Both the position numbers and the translations under genes were made by a program. A stretch of 64,000 nt of DNA from the NCBI RefSeq assembly GCF_000717645.1, contig NZ_JNZZ01000002.1, forward strand, positions 434,001 through 498,000, written 5' to 3'. The stretch comes from Streptomyces californicus (GTDB lineage Bacteria > Actinomycetota > Actinomycetes > Streptomycetales > Streptomycetaceae). Shown piece after piece: positions 28,941 through 36,498 of the stretch; position 1 is the first letter of the stretch, and the number at the start of each line of letters is the position of its first letter. A model generated the notes under the pieces. It was not told the DNA's origin. It saw nothing but the letters and a program-made list of their open reading frames with translations, and ran no database searches.

Positions 28941-30256
28941 CAGGACTCCTTGTGGCGGTTGTCGCGGACGAGGAAGTCGGCGAACTCGGCGTCCGCGTCG
29001 CGGACGACCGGGCGCACGGACTCGCCGAGGATGCCGGCGACCAGCGGACGGCCGACGATGTCCCGGGCCCGGCCGACCTGGAGCACGCGGGGCCGGTCGT
29101 AGCCCACGCCGCGCTCCGCGTTGAGCCGCATCGCCTCGGCCAGCTCCGGTGGGAAGGCGGCGAGCGTTTTCGGGTCGGACCACACCGAGGAACGTGCGCC
29201 GGGTATGCCCTCCTTCTGGAGCGCGGCCGACATCTCGGGCCCGGCCGCCCAGCGGATGAACTCCCAGGCGTCGTCGCGCAGCCGGGAGAAGGTGTTGATC
29301 CCCAGACTCCAGGAGGGGATGTTGTGCGGCCTGGCCCCGGCCGCACCGGCGGGGAAGGGCGCGAAGCCGACGGTGTCGCGCACGCGGGACACCGTCGGAT
29401 CGAGGAAGTTGCTGTAGATCGCGTCGGCGTCGACGAAGAAGGCGGCCTTGCCCTGGGCGAAGATCGGCATCGCCTGTTCGAGGCTCATGTTGGTCGCCCC
29501 CGGCGGGCCGGATCCGGCCAGCAGACGGCCGTAGTACTCATAGGCGGCGACCGCCTCGGCGCTGCCGATCCCGGACTTCCCGTCCACGACGAAGTCCCCG
29601 CCGTGCGAGTAGAGGAAGCTCGACCACTGGGACACCGCACCGCTGCGCTGGCCGCGGCCGACGTACCCGAAGAAGCCCTTGTCCCGCCGGGTCAGCTCAC
29701 GGGCGCTCTCCATCAGGGCGTCGAGCGTCCGGGGCGGGCCGCCCAGCTCCTCCACCAGGTCCTTGCGGTAGTAGAGGGCGGGGCGCTCGGTCACCACCGG
29801 GACGCTCAGCACCTTCCCGGCCGTGACCGACGCCTGACGCGGCGCGTCCTGGAAGTCGTCCCAGCCGAAACCGTCGCCCGCGACCAGGTCGCTGAGATCG
29901 GCCAGCCAGCCGTTGTGCCCGAAGAGCAACTGCTCCTGGAGCGCGCGGACCATCATGACGTCCACGTCGCTGCCCGACGCGTTCAGCTTGACGTTGTAGC
30001 TGCTGGCGAGCTGATCGGCGGTGAGCAGCGTCATCGAGACCCGCCGCCCGATCCGCTCCTCGAACTCGGCGGTGCGACGCCGGACGGCCTGGGACCAGAC
30101 GTGGTTGATCGCCATGATCCGCAACGGCGTGTCGGCCGACGGCCTACCGCCCCCGGTCGAACAGGCGCTCAGCGCCCCCGCCCCGGCCGCCGCCGCGACC
30201 CCCGCGGCGAGCCTGCCGAAGGCGCGCCGGCTCAGGAGCTGGCTGCTCGTGGACAT
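28940..30256 (-). CDS. extracellular sugar-binding lipoprotein of ABC importer
   Basis: 438 residues. The signal peptide contains RR at 10-11 (SRRAFG, Tat-like), a hydrophobic stretch and the lipobox LSAC with C32. The mature part is a type I solute-binding protein: LRIMAINHVWSQAVRRRTAEFEERIG, LSVPVVTERPALYYRKDLVEELGGPP, KAAFFVDADAIYSNF. ATG at 30256 is preceded by GAGG motifs; an upstream in-frame GTG/ATG extension would spoil the signal peptide. First gene of the operon leading to manD; a perfect FadR-type operator lies about 72 bases upstream. Confidence 0.9.
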   Translation of the reverse strand: MSTSSQLLSRRAFGRLAAGVAAAAGAGALSACSTGGGRPSADTPLRIMAINHVWSQAVRRRTAEFEERIGRRVSMTLLTADQLASSYNVKLNASGSDVDVMMVRALQEQLLFGHNGWLADLSDLVAGDGFGWDDFQDAPRQASVTAGKVLSVPVVTERPALYYRKDLVEELGGPPRTLDALMESARELTRRDKGFFGYVGRGQRSGAVSQWSSFLYSHGGDFVVDGKSGIGSAEAVAAYEYYGRLLAGSGPPGATNMSLEQAMPIFAQGKAAFFVDADAIYSNFLDPTVSRVRDTVGFAPFPAGAAGARPHNIPSWSLGINTFSRLRDDAWEFIRWAAGPEMSAALQKEGIPGARSSVWSDPKTLAAFPPELAEAMRLNAERGVGYDRPRVLQVGRARDIVGRPLVAGILGESVRPVVRDADAEFADFLVRDNRHKES

Positions 30257-30327
30257 CCTCGTCCTCGTTTCTCTGCGGTACGTGTCGCGGGCCGGGCCAG
30301 TCCGGAGCCCGGACCGGTCGGCCTGGT

Positions 30328-30348
30328 CCAACTGGTAGGACCAGTTGG
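30328..30348. promoter_or_regulatory. FadR/GntR-type operator upstream of the sugar-acid operon
   Basis: Perfect 9-bp arms CCAACTGGT and ACCAGTTGG with AGG between them. The core TGGTAGGACCA fits the TGGT-N3-ACCA consensus of FadR-subfamily GntR regulators. Located 72-92 bases upstream of the binding-protein start. A FadR-subfamily regulator is encoded at 36499-37305. Confidence 0.7.
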
Positions 30349-30419
30349 GTCACGAGGGACCTTAACAGCAGGGAAACCGCCCCGACCAGACCCGGAGGGA
30401 AATATTCCACGCACCGGAC

Positions 30420-30485
30420 GGATCGGTTCAGGCCGCCGGATGGATCGGTTCGGGGCGCCGCATGGATCGGTGCAGGGGAAGGGCG
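30420..30485. repeat. three tandem 22-bp imperfect repeats
   Basis: GGATCGGT occurs at 30420, 30442 and 30464, exactly 22 bases apart, within similar 22-bp units (GGATCGGTTCaGGCCGCCGGAt and variants). They lie between the start of the binding-protein operon and the terminator of the 30.5-35.3 kb operon. Two helical turns per unit would put all copies on one face of the DNA. Confidence 0.65.
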
Positions 30486-30491
30486 GCCGGA

Positions 30492-30530
30492 CGTCACGGC
30501 GGTGGCCGGGACCCGGCCACCGCCGTGACG
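30492..30530 (-). terminator. terminator of the RiPP-like operon
   Basis: Perfect 19-bp arms (30492-30510 and 30512-30530) of a GC-rich hairpin five bases past the MFS stop codon. Confidence 0.8.
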
Positions 30531-30535
30531 ACGCC

Positions 30536-31822
30536 TCAGCCGGGCTTCACGGGGCCGTGCTCCCGCTTCGCCGCGCCGGGCTCCTCCTCCGTCGGCGACT
30601 CCGCCGGATCACCGGTGCTGAGCGTGTTGAAGGCGGCCCGCAGCCGGGCGCTCGTCAACAGCGTCAGCAGCATGAAGGCCAGCGGCGCGGCGAGCACCAG
30701 CGAGGCCGTCTGCGCCCCCGGGCCCGCGATCAGGAATCCGGTGGCCCCCGGCCCGATCCAGGCGATGCTCACCGCGAGCATGGTCGTGGCGGTGGAGATG
30801 CGGCCCTGGAGGTGGGCCGGGGAGTCCAGCAGGACGGACAGCGAGACGAGCGCCCCGATCAGCGGCAACGCGAAGACCAGGGTGAAGACGGCGACGACCG
30901 TCAGCACCTGGTGGCCGGTGGCGGTGAGCGGGATGAGCACCAGCCAGGAACCGCAGACCGCACCGATGATGGTCGCCGGGCGCAGCCGCTTGAGCACCCA
31001 TCCGGCGCTGACGCCGCCCGCGATGCCCCCGCAGCCGGCGGCGGTGAGCACGACGCCCGCGGCCACCGGCTCGCTGCCGAAGTCGGAGGACTGCACGGCG
31101 GCGAGCAGTTCGACCGCGCGGCCCAGCAGGTTGAGATAGGCGACGAAGCCGATGAGGGCGAGCAGCGAACGGCGGCGGAAGACCCACCGGATGCCGCGGG
31201 TCAGCTCGTCGCCCATGTGCCGCAGCCCGCGGCGGGGCCGGTCCGGGCCGGTGGGCGCCGGCGGATGCACGTACCGGATCCGGGAGAGCAGACCGAAGGA
31301 GGCCAGGTAGGACAGGCCGTCGATCAGGAAGACGAGCGGGGCGCCGAACCCGAGGAGGGCGCCGCCCAGCGGCGGCCCCCCGGCGATGGCCACATTGGTC
31401 CGCACGATGTTGGTGGTGACCGCCTCACGCCGCCGCTCGCGCGGCACGATCTGGCGGATCACCCCTCCTTCCGCCGGGGAGAACATCGTCGACAGGACGG
31501 CGGTGAGGATCCCGGTGACCATGGCCAGCGCGGTGGTGAACCGCCCGGTGGCCAGGGCCAGCGCGAGGGTCAGGGCCAGTGCGGCGCGGGCCGCGTCGCA
31601 GAACATCATCAACCGGCGGCGGTCGACCGTGTCCGCGAGCAGTCCGCCCGGCAGCTTGGCGACCAGCTCCGCGACGCCGATCGCGGTCGCCACCAGCCCC
31701 GCGTCCACCGGGGAGCGCGTCGTGATCAGGATCGCCATCGGGAGGGCGAGCGCGGCCATCTCGCCGGCCGTGCAGGACAACGCCTGGCTCGTCCACAGCA
31801 GCGTGAAGTTCCTGTTGATCAA
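30536..31822 (-). CDS. MFS exporter of the RiPP-like operon
   Basis: 428 residues, TTG start with GGGAGGG upstream. About 11-12 hydrophobic segments of the MFS_3/enterobactin-exporter type: N-terminal NRNFTLLWTSQALSCTAGEMAALALPMAI, loop A PGGLLADTVDRRRLM (about 58-72), GPPLGGALLGFGAPLVFLIDGLSYLAS. Family members export antibiotics and siderophores. Last gene of the operon that starts with a short peptide and a radical SAM enzyme, 61 bases after the methyltransferase; probably exports the modified peptide. Confidence 0.88.
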   Translation of the reverse strand: MINRNFTLLWTSQALSCTAGEMAALALPMAILITTRSPVDAGLVATAIGVAELVAKLPGGLLADTVDRRRLMMFCDAARAALALTLALALATGRFTTALAMVTGILTAVLSTMFSPAEGGVIRQIVPRERRREAVTTNIVRTNVAIAGGPPLGGALLGFGAPLVFLIDGLSYLASFGLLSRIRYVHPPAPTGPDRPRRGLRHMGDELTRGIRWVFRRRSLLALIGFVAYLNLLGRAVELLAAVQSSDFGSEPVAAGVVLTAAGCGGIAGGVSAGWVLKRLRPATIIGAVCGSWLVLIPLTATGHQVLTVVAVFTLVFALPLIGALVSLSVLLDSPAHLQGRISTATTMLAVSIAWIGPGATGFLIAGPGAQTASLVLAAPLAFMLLTLLTSARLRAAFNTLSTGDPAESPTEEEPGAAKREHGPVKPG

Positions 31823-31883
31823 GGGACACCCTCCCGGTCGGGACGTCGAGAGGCCGAGGCGTCAGGACGTGTGCGGAGCGTGG

Positions 31884-32681
31884 TCAGGAGGTCTGCGGCT
31901 TCACGGCGACGTAGAGCCCCTTGGTGTGGCCGGCCTCGTCCACGTGGTCGGACAGGCTGCCGGAGATGTGCAGCCCGCGGCCGGCGGCGAGCCGCAGCCC
32001 GGCGGCGTCGAGAAGCTCGGCGAACCGCTCCTGGCTGTGGTGCGCCTGATGGTGCTCGGCCGTGGTGCGGATCCACTTGTCCGTGCCCGCCTCGGCGCGG
32101 AAGGCGTCCACGGTCAGCCGGTACCGGCCGCCGGACTCCAGGTGCTTTCCGCTCAGCACGACGAGCAGCCCCTCGTCGCGGACGAGGTGCGGCTCCCTCA
32201 TCAGGTCGTAGCCGAGGGCGGTGTTGGCGTCGAAGACCAGAACGCCGCCGGGCGCCATGGCGGCCGACAGACGGGTGAACGCCGCCGCCAGATCGGCGGG
32301 ATCGACCAGGTAGTTGACGATGTCGCTCATGCAGAGCACGACGTCGTACGGGCCCTGCCCCGGCGCCGGGTCGCGGATGTCGTGGACGTGGAAGTCGATT
32401 CCGGTGTCCGCGTGCCGGTCGCGGGCGATGTCGATCATCGAGGCGCTGATGTCGAATCCGGTGACCTGATAGCCGCGGTCGGCGAAGAGGACGCTGCTCC
32501 GTCCCGTACCGCAGCCGGCGTCGAGCAGACGCGTTCCGGCCGGACCCGCCTCCTTGATCAGGCGTTCCAGAAGGCCGGCGAAGGCGTCGTAGTCGTCGTG
32601 CCGGGTGATGGAGTCGTAGAACGGCGCGATCGTGTCGTAGGCGACGGCGGCGTGGTCGGCGGGGGCGGGGGTGATGGTCAC
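31884..32681 (-). CDS. SAM-dependent methyltransferase (class I) of the RiPP-like operon
   Basis: 265 residues from GTG at 32681, with GGAAGGA upstream. Rossmann SAM site LLDAGCGTGRSSVLFADRGYQVTGFDISASMI (about 50-82), post-I DIRDPAPGQGPYDVVLCMSDIVNYL and GGVLVFDANT. Fits the methyltransferase 11/25 type acting on small molecules or peptides. Position between the glycosyltransferase and exporter suggests N-, O- or S-methylation of the modified peptide or its sugar. Confidence 0.87.
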   Translation of the reverse strand: MTITPAPADHAAVAYDTIAPFYDSITRHDDYDAFAGLLERLIKEAGPAGTRLLDAGCGTGRSSVLFADRGYQVTGFDISASMIDIARDRHADTGIDFHVHDIRDPAPGQGPYDVVLCMSDIVNYLVDPADLAAAFTRLSAAMAPGGVLVFDANTALGYDLMREPHLVRDEGLLVVLSGKHLESGGRYRLTVDAFRAEAGTDKWIRTTAEHHQAHHSQERFAELLDAAGLRLAAGRGLHISGSLSDHVDEAGHTKGLYVAVKPQTS

Positions 32682-32734
32682 GGGGCAGTTCCTTCCGTAT
32701 ACGGGGGAGAGGGCGGTGCGGTGGCCGTGCCGCG

Positions 32735-33853
32735 TCAACGGCAGGCTTCCTCCACGGCCTGCGCGGCTCGGGACTCGCTCTTGGCCTGGATGAGCTCGTC
32801 CGACATCCGATGGGCACGGCCGGTCGTCACGTCGTCGTCGGCCGCCGTGCGCAACTGGCCGCCGCCACGGGTCCGGTCGAGCACGCCGGCGACGCCCGCC
32901 CGTCGGCAGGCGGCCGCCAGCACGGCCTGCTCGCCGCCGTTCGGCGAGAGCAGCAGGGGCCGCCGGTGCAGCAGCGAGCCGAGAACCGGTGCGCTGGTGC
33001 CGCTGCTGACGACCAGGGCGGACCGCTCCAGCAGGGGCGACATCCACGGCAGCCGTACGGCGGTGACGTCGGCCGCGTCCGGGAGGCCGGGCGGCGCGGC
33101 GCTGCGGCCCAGCTCGACGACGGCCTGGAACTCCCCTCCGGTGAAGGCCCGTTGGATCCAGGGCCACAGGCTCTCGCCGCCGAAGACCCGGCCCAGGTGG
33201 ACGTACACGACGGGCTTGCCGACCCGGTCCAGCCGGCTTCGTACCGAGTGGAGCTCCTCTTCGTCGGCCGGCGGTTCCCACCAGCAGGGGCCCACGTGGC
33301 GCACGCGTGCGGGCAGTTCCGCCCCCGGCGGCTCCAGAGAAGGGTGGCCGCGCAGGAGGAAGGACGTGCCCAGCAGCGCGTCCTGCCTTGCCGCGCCGAC
33401 TTGGCGCAGACCCAGTTCCGCGCGCAGCGCGCGGTGGACGTCGAGCGTGCTGTCGAGGCGCCAGGCCCGGTCCTGGGGATCGGCCTCACCGCCGTCCCCG
33501 CGGTGCGGCCACAGATGGCAGGCCAGACCGAGCACGACGACGGGCAGCTCCAGCACCTCGGCGGCCACGAGTGCTCCCGGGGACAGCACCGACGCCACGA
33601 GGACGTCGGGCCGGGTCCGCCGCACCGTCCGCCGTACGTGCTCGTACTGCCCGTACGCGGAGCGGAACCAGCCGCTCACGGCGTAGGACCCGTCCGGCGG
33701 CAGCACGGTCAGGCCCGCCTCCTCGGCGGCACGCGCGGCCGGCCCGGAGGAGACGATGGCCACCGAGTGGCCGCGCCGGTGCGTCTCCAGCGCGACGGCC
33801 GTGGCCGGATACAGGTACCCGGGATCGGAGAGCGGGCAGAACAGCGCCCTCAC
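32735..33853 (-). CDS. GT-B glycosyltransferase of the RiPP-like operon
   Basis: 372 residues. N-terminal Rossmann half MRALFCPLSDPGYLYPATAVALETHRRGHSVAIVSSG resembles GT1-type natural-product glycosyltransferases; the donor-side half contains PVVYVHLGRVFGG (about 225-237), AVRLPWMSPLLERSALVVSSGTSAPVLGSLLHRRPLLLSPNGGEQAVLA (about 283-330). The histidine of the usual HGG motif is replaced by SSG. GTG start overlaps the stop of the radical SAM gene (GTGA), so the two are translationally coupled. Likely glycosylates the radical-SAM-modified peptide; sugar unknown and no sugar biosynthesis genes are nearby. Confidence 0.82.
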   Translation of the reverse strand: MRALFCPLSDPGYLYPATAVALETHRRGHSVAIVSSGPAARAAEEAGLTVLPPDGSYAVSGWFRSAYGQYEHVRRTVRRTRPDVLVASVLSPGALVAAEVLELPVVVLGLACHLWPHRGDGGEADPQDRAWRLDSTLDVHRALRAELGLRQVGAARQDALLGTSFLLRGHPSLEPPGAELPARVRHVGPCWWEPPADEEELHSVRSRLDRVGKPVVYVHLGRVFGGESLWPWIQRAFTGGEFQAVVELGRSAAPPGLPDAADVTAVRLPWMSPLLERSALVVSSGTSAPVLGSLLHRRPLLLSPNGGEQAVLAAACRRAGVAGVLDRTRGGGQLRTAADDDVTTGRAHRMSDELIQAKSESRAAQAVEEACR

Positions 33854-35022
33854 GACACACCCGCCATCAGCGCCGCCGCCCTCCGGCGGTGGCTCCGCAG
33901 GAGCTCCAGCAACCCGACCGTGAGCCGGTCGGCGAACGACGCCGAGCCGGTCGTGGACTCCCGGGCGGCGAACTCCCCGCAGCTGACCCAGGCGTGCTCC
34001 GCATACTCGGTGTAGCCGTTCTGGAGGGTGCCCACCTCGTACCCGGGCTTGCCGATGGTCTCCCAGCAGCTGTAGAGCGTCCCGTCGGCGTTGATCACGG
34101 CTCCCGTCGTCCCGTCGCGCTCGGTGCAGAAGCCGCAGGCGCCCACACCGGGCCAGCCGACCTCGAAACCGCGGCCGAGGGCGGCGGCATAGCCGGACAG
34201 CACGGCGGAGACCTCCGCGGCCGTGTGGTCGATGCCGGCGTCGTACAGCCCCGCGTAGTTGAGGACGGGCGCAACGTCGAACACGCACCGCGAGGCGTCG
34301 AGACGGTCCGCCAACTGGTCGGCGAGGTCCGCGAGACGGGGCAGGACGGCGGCCGTGGTGTTGATACGGAGCGTGAAGCGCAGGTCCGTCGTCTCCTGGG
34401 CCGCCGCCAGGTTCGCGATGATGCGCTCGAAGGTGCCGCGGCCGGCCCGCGTCGTCCGCAGGCCGTCGTGCAGATCGCGCGGTCCGTCCAGCGTGACCTG
34501 CACGGAACGCAGGCCGAGCGCGCTGAGGGACTTGGCGGCGGTCGGCGTGAGCAGCACGCCGTTGCTGACCATCGAGGCGGTGACGGGGGCCAGTCGCCCC
34601 AGCCGGGAAAGGAGCGCCCGGCAGGCCGCCGGATTGAGCAGCGGTTCGCCCCCGAAGAGCAGGACGAACAGCCGGTCGGTCCCGGCGCTCCGCATGCGGG
34701 GTCCGGTGAAGGCGGCGATCTTCTCGATCGTCGCGTCGTCGAGCACGGCGCGCGGGATCCGCGGCGGATCGAACCGTCCCGGCTCGGCCGGCGCGGTGTT
34801 CTGGAAGCAGTAGGGGCAGCCGAGGTTGCAGTCGGTCGCCGTCACGACCGTCAGGCTGTACCGGCGGGGCGGCCGCTCCTCGGCGATGCCGGACCGGGCG
34901 ACCGCCGCGCGGCCCTCGGCGGTGAGCAGTCCGTCCTCCGCGTGCGAGAACGGCAGCAGCAGCGTGCCACTCGTGCCCTGGCACCACACACCGGACCGTC
35001 CCTCAAGGATTCGCAACGCCAT
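33850..35022 (-). CDS. radical SAM peptide maturase with Twitch/SPASM-like C-terminus
   Basis: 390 residues from ATG 35022, chosen over GTG 35028 because GGAG is eight bases from the ATG. The radical SAM cluster motif is C65-N-L-G-C69-P-Y-C72, followed by FGGEPLLN (125-130). The C-terminal part has C296, C299, DGTLYSC319 (Gly-x4-Cys) and C348, enough for one auxiliary FeS cluster as in Twitch enzymes, fewer than a full SPASM. The first 55 residues contain no recognisable PqqD-like RRE. Family members modify ribosomal peptides (thioether, C-C or C-O links, decarboxylation, epimerisation). A 45-codon peptide gene lies just upstream on the same strand, separated by a long stem-loop, which makes this a RiPP maturase with good confidence. 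Confidence 0.88.
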   Translation of the reverse strand: MALRILEGRSGVWCQGTSGTLLLPFSHAEDGLLTAEGRAAVARSGIAEERPPRRYSLTVVTATDCNLGCPYCFQNTAPAEPGRFDPPRIPRAVLDDATIEKIAAFTGPRMRSAGTDRLFVLLFGGEPLLNPAACRALLSRLGRLAPVTASMVSNGVLLTPTAAKSLSALGLRSVQVTLDGPRDLHDGLRTTRAGRGTFERIIANLAAAQETTDLRFTLRINTTAAVLPRLADLADQLADRLDASRCVFDVAPVLNYAGLYDAGIDHTAAEVSAVLSGYAAALGRGFEVGWPGVGACGFCTERDGTTGAVINADGTLYSCWETIGKPGYEVGTLQNGYTEYAEHAWVSCGEFAARESTTGSASFADRLTVGLLELLRSHRRRAAALMAGVS

Positions 35023-35085
35023 GTCCACATCTCCAGGTGCCGTCAGGGACGAGGCCGACCGGCGGGGCGAGCCGCCGGACCGGCC

Positions 35086-35164
35086 CCGGGCGTGCCCGGC
35101 GGATCCTGACCGGGGCCGCGACGCCTGCCACGGCCGGTGGTCCTGATCCGCCGGGCACGCCCGG
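35086..35164 (-). promoter_or_regulatory. long stem-loop between precursor gene and radical SAM gene
   Basis: Perfect 20-bp arms (35086-35105 and 35145-35164) with a 39-base loop that itself can pair partly. It starts about 20 bases after the precursor stop codon and ends about 64 bases before the radical SAM start. Such an element between a RiPP precursor and its enzyme usually acts as partial terminator or RNA stabiliser, keeping precursor transcript in excess. Confidence 0.7.
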
Positions 35165-35184
35165 GTCGAGAAGCGTCAGGTCCG

Positions 35185-35322
35185 TCAGACCTGGACTTCC
35201 TTGTCGTACACGCCGCAGATGATCTCGGACGCGTCCTGGAACTGCTCCGGGGCCGTGGCGGCCTCGTCCGCGCTGTGCGCCTCGACCTCGGGGGACTTTT
35301 CGGAAGGGGTGTACTCCGCCAT
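35185..35322 (-). CDS. candidate RiPP precursor peptide, 45 residues
   Basis: A short gene with GGAG six bases before its ATG. The first 30 residues are acidic and leader-like (MAEYTPSEKSPEVEAHSADE then AATAPEQFQD); the C-terminal 15 are ASEIICGVYDKEVQV, with a single Cys and a single core Tyr adjacent in CGVY. It has no signal peptide and no double-Gly. Located first in the operon, directly before a radical SAM enzyme, glycosyltransferase, methyltransferase and exporter, it is the expected substrate. The CGVY tetrad recalls the C-terminal CGVY of mycofactocin precursors, but here five to six residues follow the Tyr and no other mycofactocin gene is present. Leader/core border is a guess. Confidence 0.75.
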   Translation of the reverse strand: MAEYTPSEKSPEVEAHSADEAATAPEQFQDASEIICGVYDKEVQV

Positions 35323-35332
35323 CGTGATCTCC

Positions 35333-35739
35333 ATTCAGGGGTCGGACCGCAGTGGCGCCCCGGACGGGGCGGCCCGGCCGACTGTGGCCGTGTGGGGCGG
35401 GCTGTTGCCCGCCGAGAAGAAAGCTAGGAGCCCCGGCTTCGCTCGCGGTACGACGGCCGTATGGAACGGGTATGACCCCTGCTCGGGGCTGCTTCGCGTC
35501 CTGGCGCCGGTGGCCGCCGTCGCGCGACCGGAGGGCGCGGACGCTCACGCCGACCGGCGGCGGTCATCGGCGGCGAAGCGTCCACGAACCGGCGTCGGAC
35601 ACGGCCCGGATCCGGTCGGGACCGCATACCCCGCCCACCCGAACGGGGCGGTGCGGAGCGGTGGTTGAGTACCCGTACTCATGAGGGGGCCGCCCTCCGG
35701 CCCGAGAGTGGGGGCCCGCCCGAACACGAGGAGCAGGCG
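35333..35739. other. intergenic region between RiPP-like operon and DUF2238 gene
   Basis: About 400 bases of divergent promoter space. It must contain the promoter of the precursor gene (minus strand) and of the DUF2238 gene (plus strand). The only clear element is the MacR-type palindrome at 35666-35681; no further gene is supported. Confidence 0.5.
35666..35681. promoter_or_regulatory. MacR-type palindrome, perfect copy
   Basis: TGAGTACCCGTACTCA: 7-bp perfect arms around CC. It matches the TGAGTAC-nn-GTACTCA sequence I recall as the binding consensus of the response regulator MacR of S. coelicolor. 58 bases separate it from the DUF2238 start at 35740. Confidence 0.65.
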
Positions 35740-36417
35740 ATGACCGCCACCCACCCCGTCCCCGCCCCGACGCAGGACGCGAGCCTGTCACCCGGGCGCC
35801 GTCTGCCGGCCGTCCTCGCCTTCGCGGTGGCGGGGGCACTCGTCGTGTCGTGGTTCGGCGCGGCCGATCCGACGACCTGGCTGCTGGAGACGGTGTGGGT
35901 GATGGCGGGGCTGCCCGCGGCGATCCTGCTGCGCCGCCGCTTCCCGCTGAGCGGCCTGCTGTGCGGGCTGCTGGCGGCGCACGCCCTGGTCCTCATCGTG
36001 GGCGGCCACTACACCTACGCGGAGGTGCCCGCAGGGGACTGGGTGCGCGACTGGCTGGGATGGGAGCGCAACCCCTACGACCGCTTCGGCCACCTCGTGC
36101 AGGGCTTCGTCCCGGCCGTCCTGGTGCGCGAACTCCTCGTCCGCACCTCCCCGTTGCGCGGCAGCCGCTGGCTCGCACCGCTCACCGTCTGCGTCTGCCT
36201 CGCCTTCAGCGCCGTCTTCGAGATGCTGGAGTGGCTGGCGGCCGTCACCGGCGGCGAGGCGGCGGACGCGTTCCTGGGGACGCAGGGGGACGTCTGGGAC
36301 ACCCAGTGGGACATGTTCTGCGCCCTGATCGGCGCCATCAGCGCCCTGCTGCTCCTGAGCCGGGCCCACGACCGGGCCCTCGCCCGCCTCCGCCGGGACA
36401 GGCCGTCCGCCTGCTGA
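35740..36417 (+). CDS. DUF2238 (YjdF-like) membrane protein
   Basis: 225 residues, about six hydrophobic segments. Family signature segments YAEVPAGDWVRDWLGWERNPYDRFGHLVQGFVPA (about 90-123) and FEMLEWLAAVTGGEAADAFLGTQGDVWDTQWDMFCALIGA are conserved in DUF2238. Function unknown. GAGGAG precedes the ATG. A MacR-type palindrome lies just upstream; characterised MacR targets include membrane and lipoprotein genes. Confidence 0.85.
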   Translation: MTATHPVPAPTQDASLSPGRRLPAVLAFAVAGALVVSWFGAADPTTWLLETVWVMAGLPAAILLRRRFPLSGLLCGLLAAHALVLIVGGHYTYAEVPAGDWVRDWLGWERNPYDRFGHLVQGFVPAVLVRELLVRTSPLRGSRWLAPLTVCVCLAFSAVFEMLEWLAAVTGGEAADAFLGTQGDVWDTQWDMFCALIGAISALLLLSRAHDRALARLRRDRPSAC

Positions 36418-36422
36418 ATCCG

Positions 36423-36470
36423 CCGTGGCGGCCCGGCGGCGGCAGGCACGCGCCCGCCGGGCGGCCACGG
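36423..36470. terminator. bidirectional terminator hairpin
   Basis: 17-bp arms (36423-36439 and 36454-36470) with one mismatch between the convergent DUF2238 and GntR genes. Confidence 0.65.
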
Positions 36471-36498
36471 CCGCTGACGGGTGCCGCTGCCGTCGCGG

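Noticed and set aside
30420..30485. Regular 22-bp repeats considered as a CRISPR remnant
   Set aside because: The repeats are directly tandem with no spacers, and no cas gene is in the window.
33850..35322. Mycofactocin locus
   Set aside because: Only the CGVY tetrad and the presence of a radical SAM enzyme and glycosyltransferase agree; the RRE protein MftB, the peptidase MftE and dehydrogenase MftD are absent, and the peptide continues after the Tyr.
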